From NCBI RefSeq assembly GCF_014698145.1, contig NZ_JACJSM010000016.1:62001-126000 (forward strand): a stretch of DNA of 64,000 nt, read 5' to 3'. Below the pieces are notes generated by a model. That model had not been told where the DNA came from. It saw only the letters and a list, made by a program, of their open reading frames with translations, and made no database searches. Made by a program: the position numbers and the translations under genes. Each line of letters starts with the position of its first letter. Within the stretch, counting starts at the first letter, position 1. This stretch comes from Oscillatoria sp. FACHB-1406. Its GTDB lineage: Bacteria > Cyanobacteriota > Cyanobacteriia > Cyanobacteriales > Spirulinaceae. Of this stretch, positions 53,720 through 63,197 are shown piece after piece.

Positions 53720-54007
53720 ATGGCTGTTTTAAATTGCGTCAAACCGGGCGTTAAAAGCGGTCAAATTATCTTGGCAGTCGATTTGACGCTAGCGGGTGAT
53801 GCGGATGACGTTCTCGCAGCAATAGAACGCTTGGGATACGAACCGGAAATTCGTCATATGAGCTATGCTTCTGGCATTCACGTTCTTGCTATTCTCAAAG
53901 ACGAACAACATCAAGAAGTTGTAGACGATGATTATTTATTGGAAGAATGGTGGCAGGTGCGATCGCAAATTCCAGCGGATGCCGTTCATCTCTGGCGGGG
54001 GAGATAA
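53720..54007 (+). CDS. Small hypothetical protein
   Basis: The 95-residue acidic protein starts at ATG 53720 with AAGGAGAAAACTTA upstream, a good ribosome binding site. It has a compact alpha/beta pattern (IILAVDLTLAGDADDVLAAIERLGYEPEIRHM, HVLAILKDEQH, DYLLEEWWQVRSQIP). I do not recognise the family. It has its own downstream terminator-like hairpin, so it is probably an expressed single gene. Confidence 0.6.
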   Translation: MAVLNCVKPGVKSGQIILAVDLTLAGDADDVLAAIERLGYEPEIRHMSYASGIHVLAILKDEQHQEVVDDDYLLEEWWQVRSQIPADAVHLWRGR

Positions 54008-54033
54008 TTAACTCGCTTCGATTACCGATCCTG

Positions 54034-54068
54034 AAAACCCTGCCCTCACTGCTGGGTTTTTTGTCTTT
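54034..54068 (+). terminator. Probable intrinsic terminator after the small hypothetical gene
   Basis: AAAACCC pairs with GGGTTTT around a GC-rich loop, followed by TTTTGTCTTTTTCTT. It lies 30 bp after the stop of the 53720-54007 gene. Confidence 0.65.
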
Positions 54069-54235
54069 TTCTTGTCGGGAATTTGGCCTCAAAAGTTAGG
54101 GATCGCGCTCCCCTCGATAACGCTTGGGGCGTATTGCGTTGAAAATTGTTTCTCCGACACAATCTGTCGCCGCGCGATCGCGTTACCATATTTATCCAAA
54201 TTAATTTTCCTTACCCTCGCTCGAATAACTGCAAT

Positions 54236-57200
54236 ATGCACAACCCTCAACCCGCGACATCTGCCTTAACCCCTTTCCTCGGTCAGCCTTGGCTCGTCGA
54301 AGAACGAGACGCTTGTGGCGTGGGTTTCATTGCCACCACCGATGGAACCCGCAACCATCAACTGCTCGAAAATAGTCTCCGCGCATTAACCTGCATGGAA
54401 CATCGCGGCGGTTGTAGCGCAGACCGCGATTCGGGCGACGGTTCGGGGTTGATGACGGCAATTCCTCACGCTCTTTTTCAATCTTGGTTCGCCGAACGCA
54501 ATTTAACGCCTCCCGCCCCGGGTCAGTACGGCGTGGCAATGGTCTTTTTGCCTCAAGGGGATGCAGAAACCACAGAGGCAAAAACACATATTGAAGAAGT
54601 TGTCAAGGCTGAAAACATCGAAATTTTGGGCTGGCGACAAGTCCCCGTGCGTCCGGAAGTCTTAGGACAGCAAGCCCTAGACAACTTGCCCCATATCGAG
54701 CAATTATTCGTCACGGCGGCAGATTTACAAGGATCGGAATTAGACCGCGTTCTCTACATCGCGCGTTCTCGCGTCGGCAAAAAACTCGCCGACGACTTCT
54801 ACATCTGCTCCTTCTCCTGCCGCACCATCGTTTACAAAGGCATGGTGCGCGCCGAAGTCTTGGGCGAATTCTATCTCGACCTCAAAAACCCCGCCTTTGA
54901 GAGCAACTTCTCCATCTATCACCGCCGTTTCAGCACCAATACAATGCCAAAATGGCCCCTCGCTCAACCAATGCGTTTATTGGGGCATAACGGCGAAATT
55001 AACACCCTTCTGGGCAATGTTAACTGGATGGCGGCGCGCGAAGCCAACCTTTCGATTCCCGGTTGGACGGAGACTGAAGTCGAAGCCCTAACCCCTATCG
55101 TCAACCTCAACAATAGCGATTCAGCGAACCTCGACAGTACGATGGAATTGTTGGTGCGCGCCGGTCGCAGCCCCCTGGAAGCGGCGATGGTTCTGGTGCC
55201 GGAAGCGTACCGCAATCAACCAGATCTCGAAAATCATCCCGAAGTTGCCGATTTCTATGAATATCACAGCAGTTTCCAAGAACCGTGGGACGGCCCCGCG
55301 CTGCTAGCCTTTAGCGATGGTAAAATTGTCGGCGCAGCCCTCGATCGCAACGGTTTGCGTCCCGCCCGCTACTGCATCCTTGAAAATAACTACGTTATCG
55401 TTGCCTCCGAAGCAGGCGTAGTCCCGATTGACGAGGCGAAAGTCCTTGAAAAAGGTCGCCTCGGCCCCGGACAAACCATTGCCGTCAACCTCGAAACCGG
55501 CGAATTGCTCAAAAACTGGGACATCAAGCAACAAATCGCCGCCCAAAAACCCTACGGACAATGGTTGCAACAACACCGCGCCGCCCTCGAATCGCAACCT
55601 TACGCGCAGCAACCCCAGTGGGAAACCCCCGCCCTGCTGCAACAGCAAACCGCTTTCGGTTATACCGCCGAAGATGTGGACGGTATAATCGTACCGATGG
55701 CTTCCCAAGGGAAAGAACCGACATTCTGTATGGGTGACGATATTCCCCTCGCCGTCCTCTCCGATAAACCTCGCCTGCTTTACGACTACTTCAAACAGCG
55801 TTTCGCCCAAGTCACCAACCCGCCCATCGACCCGCTGCGGGAAAGTTTAGTCATGTCGTTAAGTATGGTACTGGGCGCGCGCGGGAATTTACTCGATGGC
55901 AAGCCGGAAGATGCGCGATTGCTCAAACTGAAATCGCCCTTCCTCAACGAAGCGCAACTGGAAAGTTTAAAAACCCATCCTCAGTTTAAAGCTAGCGAAC
56001 TCTCAACGTTATACCCGATCGCGGACGGGCCGGAAGGATTGCAAAGCGCGATCGCGCGGCTGTGTTCCGAGGCGGAGGCTGCGGTAAAATCGGGCAGCGA
56101 AATCTTAATCCTGAGCGATCGCTCAGGCGGCAGCGTCAGCGAAGATTTAACCTATATTCCCCCCCTCCTCGCCGTTGCCACCGTCCATCACTACCTCATC
56201 CGCAACGGATTGCGCCTGAAAACCGCCCTCGTCCTCGATACGGCACAATGCTGGAGTACCCATCACTTCGCTTGTGCAGTCGGTTACGGCGCTTCGGCAG
56301 TTTGTCCCTATCTAGCGCTAGAAGCAGTGCGCCACTGGCAAGCCGACGCTAAGACGCAAAAAATGATGGAACGCGGACAAATCGACGCGATCGATATTAG
56401 CACCGCCCAAAAGAACTATCAAAAAGCGATCGAAGGCGGATTGCTCAAAATCCTCTCGAAAATGGGCATTTCTCGCCTCTCCTCCTACCACGGCGCGCAA
56501 ATTTTTGAAGCCTTGGGCTTGGGGCCAGAATTAGTGCAACAATGCTTCACCGGAACCACTTCGCGCATCGGGGGCATCACCCTCGCCGAACTCGCCAGCG
56601 AAATCGCCGTTTTCCACGATCGCGCTTTCCCCCAACCCAGCGGGCGCAAACTCGAAAACTTCGGCTTTATCAACTATAAACCGGGCGGCGAATATCACAT
56701 GAACTCGCCGGAAATGGCAAAAGCCCTGCACAGCGCCGTCAAAGGCACAGAATACAGCCATTACGAAGTCTACAAACAATACCTGGGAGGGCGCACTCCT
56801 ACTGCCCTGCGCGACTTACTGGATTTTAAACCCTCCGGTTCTTCCGTCCCCCTCGAAGAAGTCGAACCCGTCGAAGCAATCGTTAAACGCTTCTGCACCG
56901 GGGCGATGTCGTTAGGTTCCCTTTCTCGCGAAGCCCACGAAACCCTCGCCATTGCCATGAATCGCTTGGGCGGTAAATCCAACTCCGGCGAAGGCGGCGA
57001 AGATCCCGCGCGCTTTAAAACCATTCACGATGTCGATGAAAACGGAATCTCCCCCACCTTTCCCCACCTCAAAGGACTGAAAAATGGGGATACTGCCAGT
57101 TCTGCCGTCAAGCAAATTGCCTCGGGACGATTCGGCGTTACGCCCGAATATTTAATGAGTGGCAAACAACTCGAAATTAAGATGGCGCAAGGGGCAAAAC

Positions 57201-58831
57201 CGGGCGAAGGCGGGCAATTGCCGGGGCGAAAAGTCAGTCCTTATATCGCCATGTTGCGCCGTTCTAAACCGGGAGTCGATTTAATTTCGCCGCCGCCGCA
57301 CCACGATATTTATTCGATTGAAGATTTGGCGCAGTTAATTTTCGATCTGCATCAAATTAACCCGCAGGCGAAAGTTTCCGTCAAATTAGTCGCCGAAATT
57401 GGCATCGGAACCATTGCAGCGGGCGTAGCAAAAGCCAATGCAGACATCATTCAAATTTCCGGACACGATGGCGGTACGGGCGCTTCTCCTTTAAGCTCGA
57501 TTAAACACGCTGGCGCGCCTTGGGAATTGGGCGTAACGGAAGTGCATCGCGTCTTGCTAGAAAATCAACTGCGCGATCGCGTTTTATTGCGTGCGGACGG
57601 CGGTTTTAAAACCGGCTGGGATGTTGTGATGGCGGCGCTGATGGGCGCGCAAGAATACGGTTTTGGCTCGGTGGCGATGATTGCAGAAGGCTGCATTATG
57701 GCTCGCATTTGTCATACCAATAATTGTCCGGTTGGCGTAGCAACGCAACAGGAAAAGTTGCGCGCTCGCTTCCCCGGTACGCCCGGTCATGTGGTCAATT
57801 TCTTCTACTTTGTTGCCGAAGAAGTGCGACATTTGTTAGCTCATTTAGGCTATCGCAGTTTGGAAGAAATTATCGGTCGCGTCGATTTATTACAGATGCG
57901 CGAGGATGTGGAATTAACGAAAACGAAGGGTATCGATTTAAACTGTTTGTTAAAGTTGCCGATTCCCGAAGACCGCAGTTGGTTAAATGCGAATGAAGTG
58001 CATAGTAACGGCCCGGTATTGGACGATGAGTTGTTAGCCGTGGCGGGAGTTAAGGACGCGATCGCGAACCAAGCTTCCTGTACACACAACTGCGCAATTG
58101 TCAACACCGATCGCTCCGTCGGCGCGCGCGTTTCCGGGGAAATCGCCAAACGTTACGGCAATAACGGTTTTGAAGGCGAAATCACCTTCAACTTTACCGG
58201 CTCGGCGGGTCAAAGTTTCGGCGCGTTTAACCTCTCCGGGATGACATTAAACTTGGTTGGCGAAGCGAACGATTATGTCGGCAAGGGAATGCACGGCGGC
58301 GTTATTGCCATCAAACCGCCAGCGGAAGCAACCTTCGATCCTTCTCAAAACGCCATTATCGGTAATACTTGCTTGTATGGAGCGACGGGCGGCGCGCTGT
58401 ACGCCAACGGACGTGCAGGCGAGCGCTTCGGGGTGCGAAACTCCAAAGCGATCGCCGTCATTGAAGGGGCGGGCGATCATTGCTGCGAGTATATGACGGG
58501 CGGCGCGATCGCGGTACTCGGTACGACAGGGCGCAACGTCGGCGCGGGGATGACGGGCGGATTAGCCTACTTCCTCGATGAAGACGACAGTTTCCCCGCG
58601 AAAGTGAACCGCGAAATCGTCAAAATTCAGCGCGTTGTCTCTACCGCAGGCGAAGAACAACTGAAGGGATTCATTAGCGCCCATCACCAACATACCGGCA
58701 GTGCGAAAGCTAAGGCGATTTTAGACAACTGGGAAACGATGCTGCCTAAATTCTGGCAAGTCGTACCGCCTTCAGAAGCGGAAAGCCCCGAAGTCGCGGA
58801 AATCGCTGAAAAGACGCTGAGTTCCGTTTAG
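54236..58831 (+). CDS. glsF: Ferredoxin-dependent glutamate synthase (Fd-GOGAT)
   Basis: Fd-GOGAT makes two glutamates from glutamine and 2-oxoglutarate with reduced ferredoxin, closing the GS-GOGAT cycle. The ATG at 54236 gives 1531 residues and a 26-residue propeptide before the nucleophile Cys27 (ERDACGVGF). The class II amidotransferase domain has the plant/Fd-type [22 protein letters not shown] rather than the NADPH-type sequence. The synthase domain has the cofactor loops [13 protein letters not shown], and the 3Fe-4S cluster Cys at [16 protein letters not shown] (C-x5-C-x4-C, about residues 1151-1163). The C-terminal glutamate-synthase beta helix ([14 protein letters not shown]) follows. 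Stand-alone, cytoplasmic. Confidence 0.95.
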   Translation: MHNPQPATSALTPFLGQPWLVEERDACGVGFIATTDGTRNHQLLENSLRALTCMEHRGGCSADRDSGDGSGLMTAIPHALFQSWFAERNLTPPAPGQYGVAMVFLPQGDAETTEAKTHIEEVVKAENIEILGWRQVPVRPEVLGQQALDNLPHIEQLFVTAADLQGSELDRVLYIARSRVGKKLADDFYICSFSCRTIVYKGMVRAEVLGEFYLDLKNPAFESNFSIYHRRFSTNTMPKWPLAQPMRLLGHNGEINTLLGNVNWMAAREANLSIPGWTETEVEALTPIVNLNNSDSANLDSTMELLVRAGRSPLEAAMVLVPEAYRNQPDLENHPEVADFYEYHSSFQEPWDGPALLAFSDGKIVGAALDRNGLRPARYCILENNYVIVASEAGVVPIDEAKVLEKGRLGPGQTIAVNLETGELLKNWDIKQQIAAQKPYGQWLQQHRAALESQPYAQQPQWETPALLQQQTAFGYTAEDVDGIIVPMASQGKEPTFCMGDDIPLAVLSDKPRLLYDYFKQRFAQVTNPPIDPLRESLVMSLSMVLGARGNLLDGKPEDARLLKLKSPFLNEAQLESLKTHPQFKASELSTLYPIADGPEGLQSAIARLCSEAEAAVKSGSEILILSDRSGGSVSEDLTYIPPLLAVATVHHYLIRNGLRLKTALVLDTAQCWSTHHFACAVGYGASAVCPYLALEAVRHWQADAKTQKMMERGQIDAIDISTAQKNYQKAIEGGLLKILSKMGISRLSSYHGAQIFEALGLGPELVQQCFTGTTSRIGGITLAELASEIAVFHDRAFPQPSGRKLENFGFINYKPGGEYHMNSPEMAKALHSAVKGTEYSHYEVYKQYLGGRTPTALRDLLDFKPSGSSVPLEEVEPVEAIVKRFCTGAMSLGSLSREAHETLAIAMNRLGGKSNSGEGGEDPARFKTIHDVDENGISPTFPHLKGLKNGDTASSAVKQIASGRFGVTPEYLMSGKQLEIKMAQGAKPGEGGQLPGRKVSPYIAMLRRSKPGVDLISPPPHHDIYSIEDLAQLIFDLHQINPQAKVSVKLVAEIGIGTIAAGVAKANADIIQISGHDGGTGASPLSSIKHAGAPWELGVTEVHRVLLENQLRDRVLLRADGGFKTGWDVVMAALMGAQEYGFGSVAMIAEGCIMARICHTNNCPVGVATQQEKLRARFPGTPGHVVNFFYFVAEEVRHLLAHLGYRSLEEIIGRVDLLQMREDVELTKTKGIDLNCLLKLPIPEDRSWLNANEVHSNGPVLDDELLAVAGVKDAIANQASCTHNCAIVNTDRSVGARVSGEIAKRYGNNGFEGEITFNFTGSAGQSFGAFNLSGMTLNLVGEANDYVGKGMHGGVIAIKPPAEATFDPSQNAIIGNTCLYGATGGALYANGRAGERFGVRNSKAIAVIEGAGDHCCEYMTGGAIAVLGTTGRNVGAGMTGGLAYFLDEDDSFPAKVNREIVKIQRVVSTAGEEQLKGFISAHHQHTGSAKAKAILDNWETMLPKFWQVVPPSEAESPEVAEIAEKTLSSV

Positions 58832-58839
58832 TTGTCGGG

Positions 58840-58865
58840 TAGGGGCGAATAGCCATTCGCCCCTA
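58840..58865. repeat. 11-bp palindrome between convergent glsF and plsY
   Basis: TAGGGGCGAAT pairs with ATTCGCCCCTA around AGCC. It lies between the convergent ends of glsF and plsY and may act as a bidirectional terminator. It resembles the dispersed GGGGCGAAT palindromes of cyanobacteria. Confidence 0.6.
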
Positions 58866-58883
58866 TAACGGGTAATTTCCTCT

Positions 58884-59546
58884 CTAGGATTTCGCTTCCG
58901 TTTCCAACTTCTGACCGATGCGGGGTTCGGTTCCGGCGAGCAAGCGTTGAATATTGGTACGATGTCGGACGATAACGTAAATTCCGGCGAGGGCGGCGAA
59001 GAGACAGTAAGCGAGGGGTTGCCCGAACAGTACCATCAAGGCGCTAACCGCGATCGCGGCGATAATCGATCCGAGGGAGACAATGCGCGAAATCCCTAAA
59101 ACCGCCAAAAATACCCCAAAAGCACTCAACGCGACTGCTGGATTCATCACTAGCAAAACTCCCAATCCCGAAGCCACCGATTTACCGCCGCTAAAGTTCA
59201 GCCAAATCGATTTACTATGACCGAGAACGGCAGCTAATCCTGCCATAATCACTAACCACGGCTGCCAGTCGGCGGGAAGCAATCCTGCGGGAGCGAAAGT
59301 ATAGACCAGTTTAACTAAAGCGGGGGCGGCGGCTCCTTTAAGGACATCAATGACGAAAACCGCGATCGCAGCGGGTTTTCCTGCCGTTCTCAGTACGTTC
59401 GTCGCTCCCGTGGAACCCGAACCCTGTTCGCGAATATCCAATCCCGTCAGCGCTTTCACAATGAGATATCCCGTCGGAATCGAGCCTAAAAAATAGGCTG
59501 CGATCGCAAGCAGTATGCTAATCCCTAAATAACTCATCATGGGCAT
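58884..59546 (-). CDS. plsY: Glycerol-3-phosphate acyltransferase PlsY
   Basis: PlsY transfers an acyl group from acyl phosphate to glycerol-3-phosphate, the first step of phospholipid synthesis, and is an integral membrane enzyme. The 220-residue protein shows the motifs YFLGSIPTGYLI, REQGSGSTGATNVLRTAGK, and FSGGKSVASGLG, and about five membrane segments. An N-terminal MPMM start is used (ATG 59546; a second ATG lies two codons in). It is followed on the minus strand by no obvious partner; upstream lie DUF3086 and DUF3119 genes in the same orientation. Confidence 0.94.
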   Translation of the reverse strand: MPMMSYLGISILLAIAAYFLGSIPTGYLIVKALTGLDIREQGSGSTGATNVLRTAGKPAAIAVFVIDVLKGAAAPALVKLVYTFAPAGLLPADWQPWLVIMAGLAAVLGHSKSIWLNFSGGKSVASGLGVLLVMNPAVALSAFGVFLAVLGISRIVSLGSIIAAIAVSALMVLFGQPLAYCLFAALAGIYVIVRHRTNIQRLLAGTEPRIGQKLETEAKS

Positions 59547-59637
59547 TCAAAATTTAAAATTCAAAATTACCAACCCTATGAATTAAAGAGGAGCGGATTA
59601 TCCAGATTCGCTCGAGCCGCCCCTACTCCAAACAAGC

Positions 59638-61500
59638 CTAAAAACTATAACTCGACATCGAGTTCGGATCCGGAGCAAACGCTAACAGCAGTGGAAATTG
59701 CAGCAGCGATAAATCTAACTGCCCTTCAGCTTCATCAATCACCACTAAAGGTAATAATTTCTCCTCTGTAAATCGCTCCGCCTTCTGAACTAACGCTTCT
59801 GGGGACTCAAACAAAACGACACCGCGCGTCGGCCCGAAATCGCTGCGGGAAATCCCCAAACAATCTTGCAATCCCCTGCGCCATTCGCCCAAACGTTCGG
59901 GCGTATTCGATAAGACTAATACGCGCAGGCGATCGCCATACAAATTTCGCAACACCGACATCGCCGCCGATGCAATCAAAATATTCTGCAAGCGACTGCC
60001 CATCGTGCGAATTGCGCCCCGCCCGCCTTGGGAAATAAACCATTTTTGCACTCGTTCGGCGTGAATCGGTTCAAAGGTGCGGCGTAATTGCCAAGGCGGA
60101 CCGTAGTAATCGGGACGAGCGCGATACCGCTCTAAAAGGGCGTTGATTTGCTGGCGCTGTTCTTGGAACCCTTGTTTGGCAAAGCGCGGGGCGGGTGCTT
60201 CCTCCGGCGGGCGGCGCGATTCTCGGCGCATTCTCGCTTCTTCGCGGGGTTCTGGACGCGCTTCAAATTTCGGCAATTCCAACTGTTCGGCAGCAGCGGT
60301 TAAGTCTTGCAAACTGCCCACGAGGTAATCTTTAAAGCCTTGCACCCGGATTGCCATATCTTGCGAAACTCCAGCAAAGCTGGTTCGCATTTCTTCGCGA
60401 ATGCGATCGCGGCGGCGTTCTAGCTGCTCGACAGAACCTTGCAGCGATTTTTTGCGTTCCTCGAGGTCTTGCAAATTCTCTTGCGTCAGTCGGCTGAGGG
60501 CTGCCTGCAACTGAGCCATCTGCTGAGAAATCAAACTCGCTTTCTCTGTTTGGAGAGCTTGAATTTCTTTTTGTAAGCTTTGTTTTTGGCGCTTTAACTG
60601 GGTTATTTCTTCGTGCAGGCGATCGACCTCAGAATCATCGCTTTCGGGCGGTTTCCGGTCGATTTCAAGGCGATCGACCTTAGCATCATCGCTTTCGGGC
60701 GTTTCCCGGTCGATTTCAAGGCGATCGACCTCAGAATCATTATTCTCAGGCGGTTGTCGGTCGATTTCAACCGGGCTAACTTCAGCTTCTGGGGTTGAAA
60801 AAGAGACAACAATTGTCTCCTCGCGATCGCGAGTTTCGGTCGTTTCCCACAGATCTTCTTGAAGCTCTAAAGGTTTATCCGGTGCGATTTCGGGTGGCTC
60901 GACTGGCGTAATTCCAGCGTCTTGGAGCGGTTCGGAAATGTCTATTTCTTCTGTCCGGACTGCGGGGTATTCTACTGCTTGTTCAGTTTCCGAAGCCTCA
61001 ATTTCAGGTATTTCTTCTGATGAGAATGCAACCCGTTCTTCAACGGAATTAACACGATCGGCTTGCGAATCTTCCGGAGTTGAAGATGTAATTTCTTCGA
61101 CCTCTGAGGGTTGGGATTGTGCTGGAAATTCAACGCGCTCTTCAGTTTCAGCAAGATCGTCAGCTTGCGAATCTTCCGGAGTTGAAGATGTAATTTCTTC
61201 TGCCTCTGACGGTTGGGATTTCGCCACCCAATCCACCGATAATTCGCCGACTGGCGGCGGGGAAGAACTCTCTGAGTTTCCTGATGAAAAGGTCGAACCT
61301 CGATCGATCGCGCTTCCAGATACCGATGTAGATTTCGGCATTTTTAATTCCGGCAGCGGCGGCAAATCTGCATCGGTTTCGGGATATCCATTGTAAGTTT
61401 CTAAATCCTCATCTTCTTCATCCGCCCAATTCGATTCTTCTTCGTCCGTCCAGTCGCGCTCGAATTGGCGATCGCGGTTTTTTACGTCTTCGGGATTCAT
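59638..61500 (-). CDS. DUF3086 domain protein
   Basis: The 620-residue protein has a long acidic, Ser/Glu-rich N-terminal region (about 1-260) with internal repeats (EIDRKPPESDDSEVDRL units, and a repeated QPSEVEEITSSTPEDSQAD), a coiled coil (about 265-390; EITQLKRQKQSLQKEIQAL), then a C-terminal domain (about 440-620) with RPDYYGPPWQLRRTFEPIHAERVQKWF and ends PDPNSMSSYSF. I recognise this as the DUF3086 family, restricted to cyanobacteria. No catalytic motif is seen. It stands upstream of plsY with DUF3119, a synteny I recall from other cyanobacteria. Confidence 0.75.
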   Translation of the reverse strand: MNPEDVKNRDRQFERDWTDEEESNWADEEDEDLETYNGYPETDADLPPLPELKMPKSTSVSGSAIDRGSTFSSGNSESSSPPPVGELSVDWVAKSQPSEAEEITSSTPEDSQADDLAETEERVEFPAQSQPSEVEEITSSTPEDSQADRVNSVEERVAFSSEEIPEIEASETEQAVEYPAVRTEEIDISEPLQDAGITPVEPPEIAPDKPLELQEDLWETTETRDREETIVVSFSTPEAEVSPVEIDRQPPENNDSEVDRLEIDRETPESDDAKVDRLEIDRKPPESDDSEVDRLHEEITQLKRQKQSLQKEIQALQTEKASLISQQMAQLQAALSRLTQENLQDLEERKKSLQGSVEQLERRRDRIREEMRTSFAGVSQDMAIRVQGFKDYLVGSLQDLTAAAEQLELPKFEARPEPREEARMRRESRRPPEEAPAPRFAKQGFQEQRQQINALLERYRARPDYYGPPWQLRRTFEPIHAERVQKWFISQGGRGAIRTMGSRLQNILIASAAMSVLRNLYGDRLRVLVLSNTPERLGEWRRGLQDCLGISRSDFGPTRGVVLFESPEALVQKAERFTEEKLLPLVVIDEAEGQLDLSLLQFPLLLAFAPDPNSMSSYSF

Positions 61501-61566
61501 AGTCTTGCTATCCGAATCTTCACTTACTTTTTTATAAAATTCGTAAATAAGTCTAAATAATTAAAA

Positions 61567-61953
61567 TTATATTCTAGGGAGGGGTTCCAAACAAATTTTT
61601 AGCATTTTAGGGTCAAATAACATGGGCAGAAAATGAATACTTTTGACTTCTTTAAAGTAAAACAGAATCGGGACGGGTTCCCAAAAAATTCTCCAGTTTT
61701 CCCATTGCGAATAAGGAAAATTCCGAATCAACTTTCCCGAACGATAAATATCGAGTGCTGTCGGAGTAAATTGCAGGCGAATGGTTAGGGCTTGAAAAAG
61801 AAGGAATACGCCAAACACCGCGATCGCGAGACTAACCCAAGCTTGGACGAACCCCAAAGGAATTGCCCCTAAAATAAGAACGAGCGGCAAGGTATAGCTG
61901 GGAGCGAGTTCGATGGTTTGTTGGCTAGATTGGGGAGATTGAACGGCAGTCAT
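61567..61953 (-). CDS. DUF3119 family membrane protein
   Basis: The 128-residue protein has two hydrophobic segments near the N-terminus (YTLPLVLILGAIPLGFVQAWVSLAIAVFGVFLLFQAL) and a soluble beta-rich C-terminus (RLQFTPTALDIYRSGKLIRNFPYSQWENWRIFWEPVPILFYFKEVKSIHFLPMLFDP). The KLIRNFPYSEWxNWxIFW block is the DUF3119 hallmark. Small conserved cyanobacterial protein of unknown role, just upstream of the DUF3086 gene. Confidence 0.8.
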   Translation of the reverse strand: MTAVQSPQSSQQTIELAPSYTLPLVLILGAIPLGFVQAWVSLAIAVFGVFLLFQALTIRLQFTPTALDIYRSGKLIRNFPYSQWENWRIFWEPVPILFYFKEVKSIHFLPMLFDPKMLKICLEPLPRI

Positions 61954-62367
61954 CTGAATTGTCAGAGATCGGTTATCGGTTGTTATGCGAACTGAGAGAG
62001 GAGCGCGAAAATGGACAAGGCGCGCAGCCTAGCAGATCGTTCTAATACTCTAACGCATCAAGGGACGCTTGCCGTGACGGGGTGACGGGGGGATGAATAA
62101 TGAATGATGAATAATGAAGAGGGGGAGACGAGGAGACGGGGGGGTGAATAATGAATGATGAATAATGAAGAGGGGGAGACGAGGAGACGGGGGGGTGAAT
62201 GATGAATGATGAATAATGAAGAGGGGGAGACGAGGGGATGTGGGGACGAGGTGACGGGGTGACGAGGTGATGTTCTTAAATAATGGGCGATTTGACGGAT
62301 CTTAAATCACTCATCACTCATAATTCACCACTCCCCCATTCATCACTCATCACTCATCACTCACAAC
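61954..62367. other. 414-bp spacer of repeats
   Basis: Between the minus-strand DUF3119 gene and the minus-strand HEAT gene. It contains about 3.5 copies of a 51-bp G-rich repeat (62093-62275) and a run of CATCACT heptamers (62300-62366). No gene recognised. Confidence 0.8.
62093..62275. repeat. 51-bp tandem G-rich minisatellite
   Basis: Three near-identical 51-bp units (TGAATAATGAATGATGAATAATGAAG then AGGGGGAGACGAGGAGACGGGGG) followed by GAGGTGACGGGGTGACG variants. Combines an AT-rich heptamer series with the G-rich repeat also found inside copA and the helicase gene. Confidence 0.9.
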
Positions 62368-63126
62368 TCAAATCATCCCTTCGCGTTCCAACTCTTCAAT
62401 CGTTTGCAACCCACGAGGATCGCCCACCTTCAGTAAAGCCGCTCTTGCATCTTCCGTCACACCCATATCATCATCTTCGACAAGCGCTTCGAGTAATGCG
62501 TCGATCGCGGTTCCATAAATCGCATTAGAAGGAAGTTCGCGACAGAGTTGCCCGAGCGCCCAAGCGCAATTGCTGCGGACTGCTGCGATCGGATCCCGAC
62601 GCAATGCGACAATCAAAGGAGGAATGACTTTAATCATATCTTCGTAAGTCAGATGCGCCGCTCGGGCGAGTGCCGTAGCCGCCCAAAGGCGAACCGCTGG
62701 GATATCGCGGATCAAAGCATTAATTAAGGGGGGGAGAACGCGGCGATCGTTGCAGTTACCGAGGGCGCAGACAATCCCTTTGCGCGCATATCCGTTCCAA
62801 TCGATGCCGAGTTGCTCGATCAACGGTTCGACAGCCGTGGGGGAAGGATTGCGTCCGAGTCCGTAAGCCGCACTGACGCGCGTCATCGGGCAAGCATCTT
62901 TAAGCAAGTCAATGAGGTGGGGAATCGCCCGTTCGTCCTCAATTTCGCTAAAAGCCCTCGCCGCGATCGCACGCTGTTGGCGATCGCTGGAGGTTAATAA
63001 AGCTAGCATCAACTCGGGATTGGGCGCAGGTTGTGACTCGGCCTCTACGGGGGGCATATCATCGAGAGGACTTTCAAATTCGCTTTCAAAGTCATCGAGT
63101 AGGCTGAGATCGTCTTCTTCGTTCAT
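62368..63126 (-). CDS. HEAT-repeat (PBS lyase-like) protein
   Basis: The 252-residue protein begins with an acidic N-terminus (MNEEDDLSLLDDFESEFESPLDD) and continues with about five HEAT repeats (ELMLALLTSSDRQQRAIAARAFSEIEDERAIPHLIDLL, then VSAAYGLGRNPSPTAVEPLIEQL, IVCALGNCNDRRVLPPLI and VRLWAATALARAA). It belongs to the HEAT-repeat proteins that include phycobilin lyase subunits, but the family is broad and lyase activity is not supported by the sequence alone. A protein-protein interaction role is most likely. Its start lies next to the mobile-end-like sequence at 63142. Confidence 0.82.
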   Translation of the reverse strand: MNEEDDLSLLDDFESEFESPLDDMPPVEAESQPAPNPELMLALLTSSDRQQRAIAARAFSEIEDERAIPHLIDLLKDACPMTRVSAAYGLGRNPSPTAVEPLIEQLGIDWNGYARKGIVCALGNCNDRRVLPPLINALIRDIPAVRLWAATALARAAHLTYEDMIKVIPPLIVALRRDPIAAVRSNCAWALGQLCRELPSNAIYGTAIDALLEALVEDDDMGVTEDARAALLKVGDPRGLQTIEELEREGMI

Positions 63127-63141
63127 CGAAAATTTGCTCGA

Positions 63142-63171
63142 AAACCCCGTCCTTTAGCGAAGCGGAGGATG
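63142..63171 (+). mobile_element. IS200/IS605-like right-end motif
   Basis: AACCCCGTCCTTTAG...GCGGAGGATG resembles the right end of IS200/IS605-type elements and the motif at the low-coordinate end of the apc spacer element. It lies 27 bp before the CheB-CheR start. A scar is suggested; the rest of the element was not found. Confidence 0.4.
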
Positions 63172-63197
63172 ATTTAAAAGATTAGTCTATCATTTAG

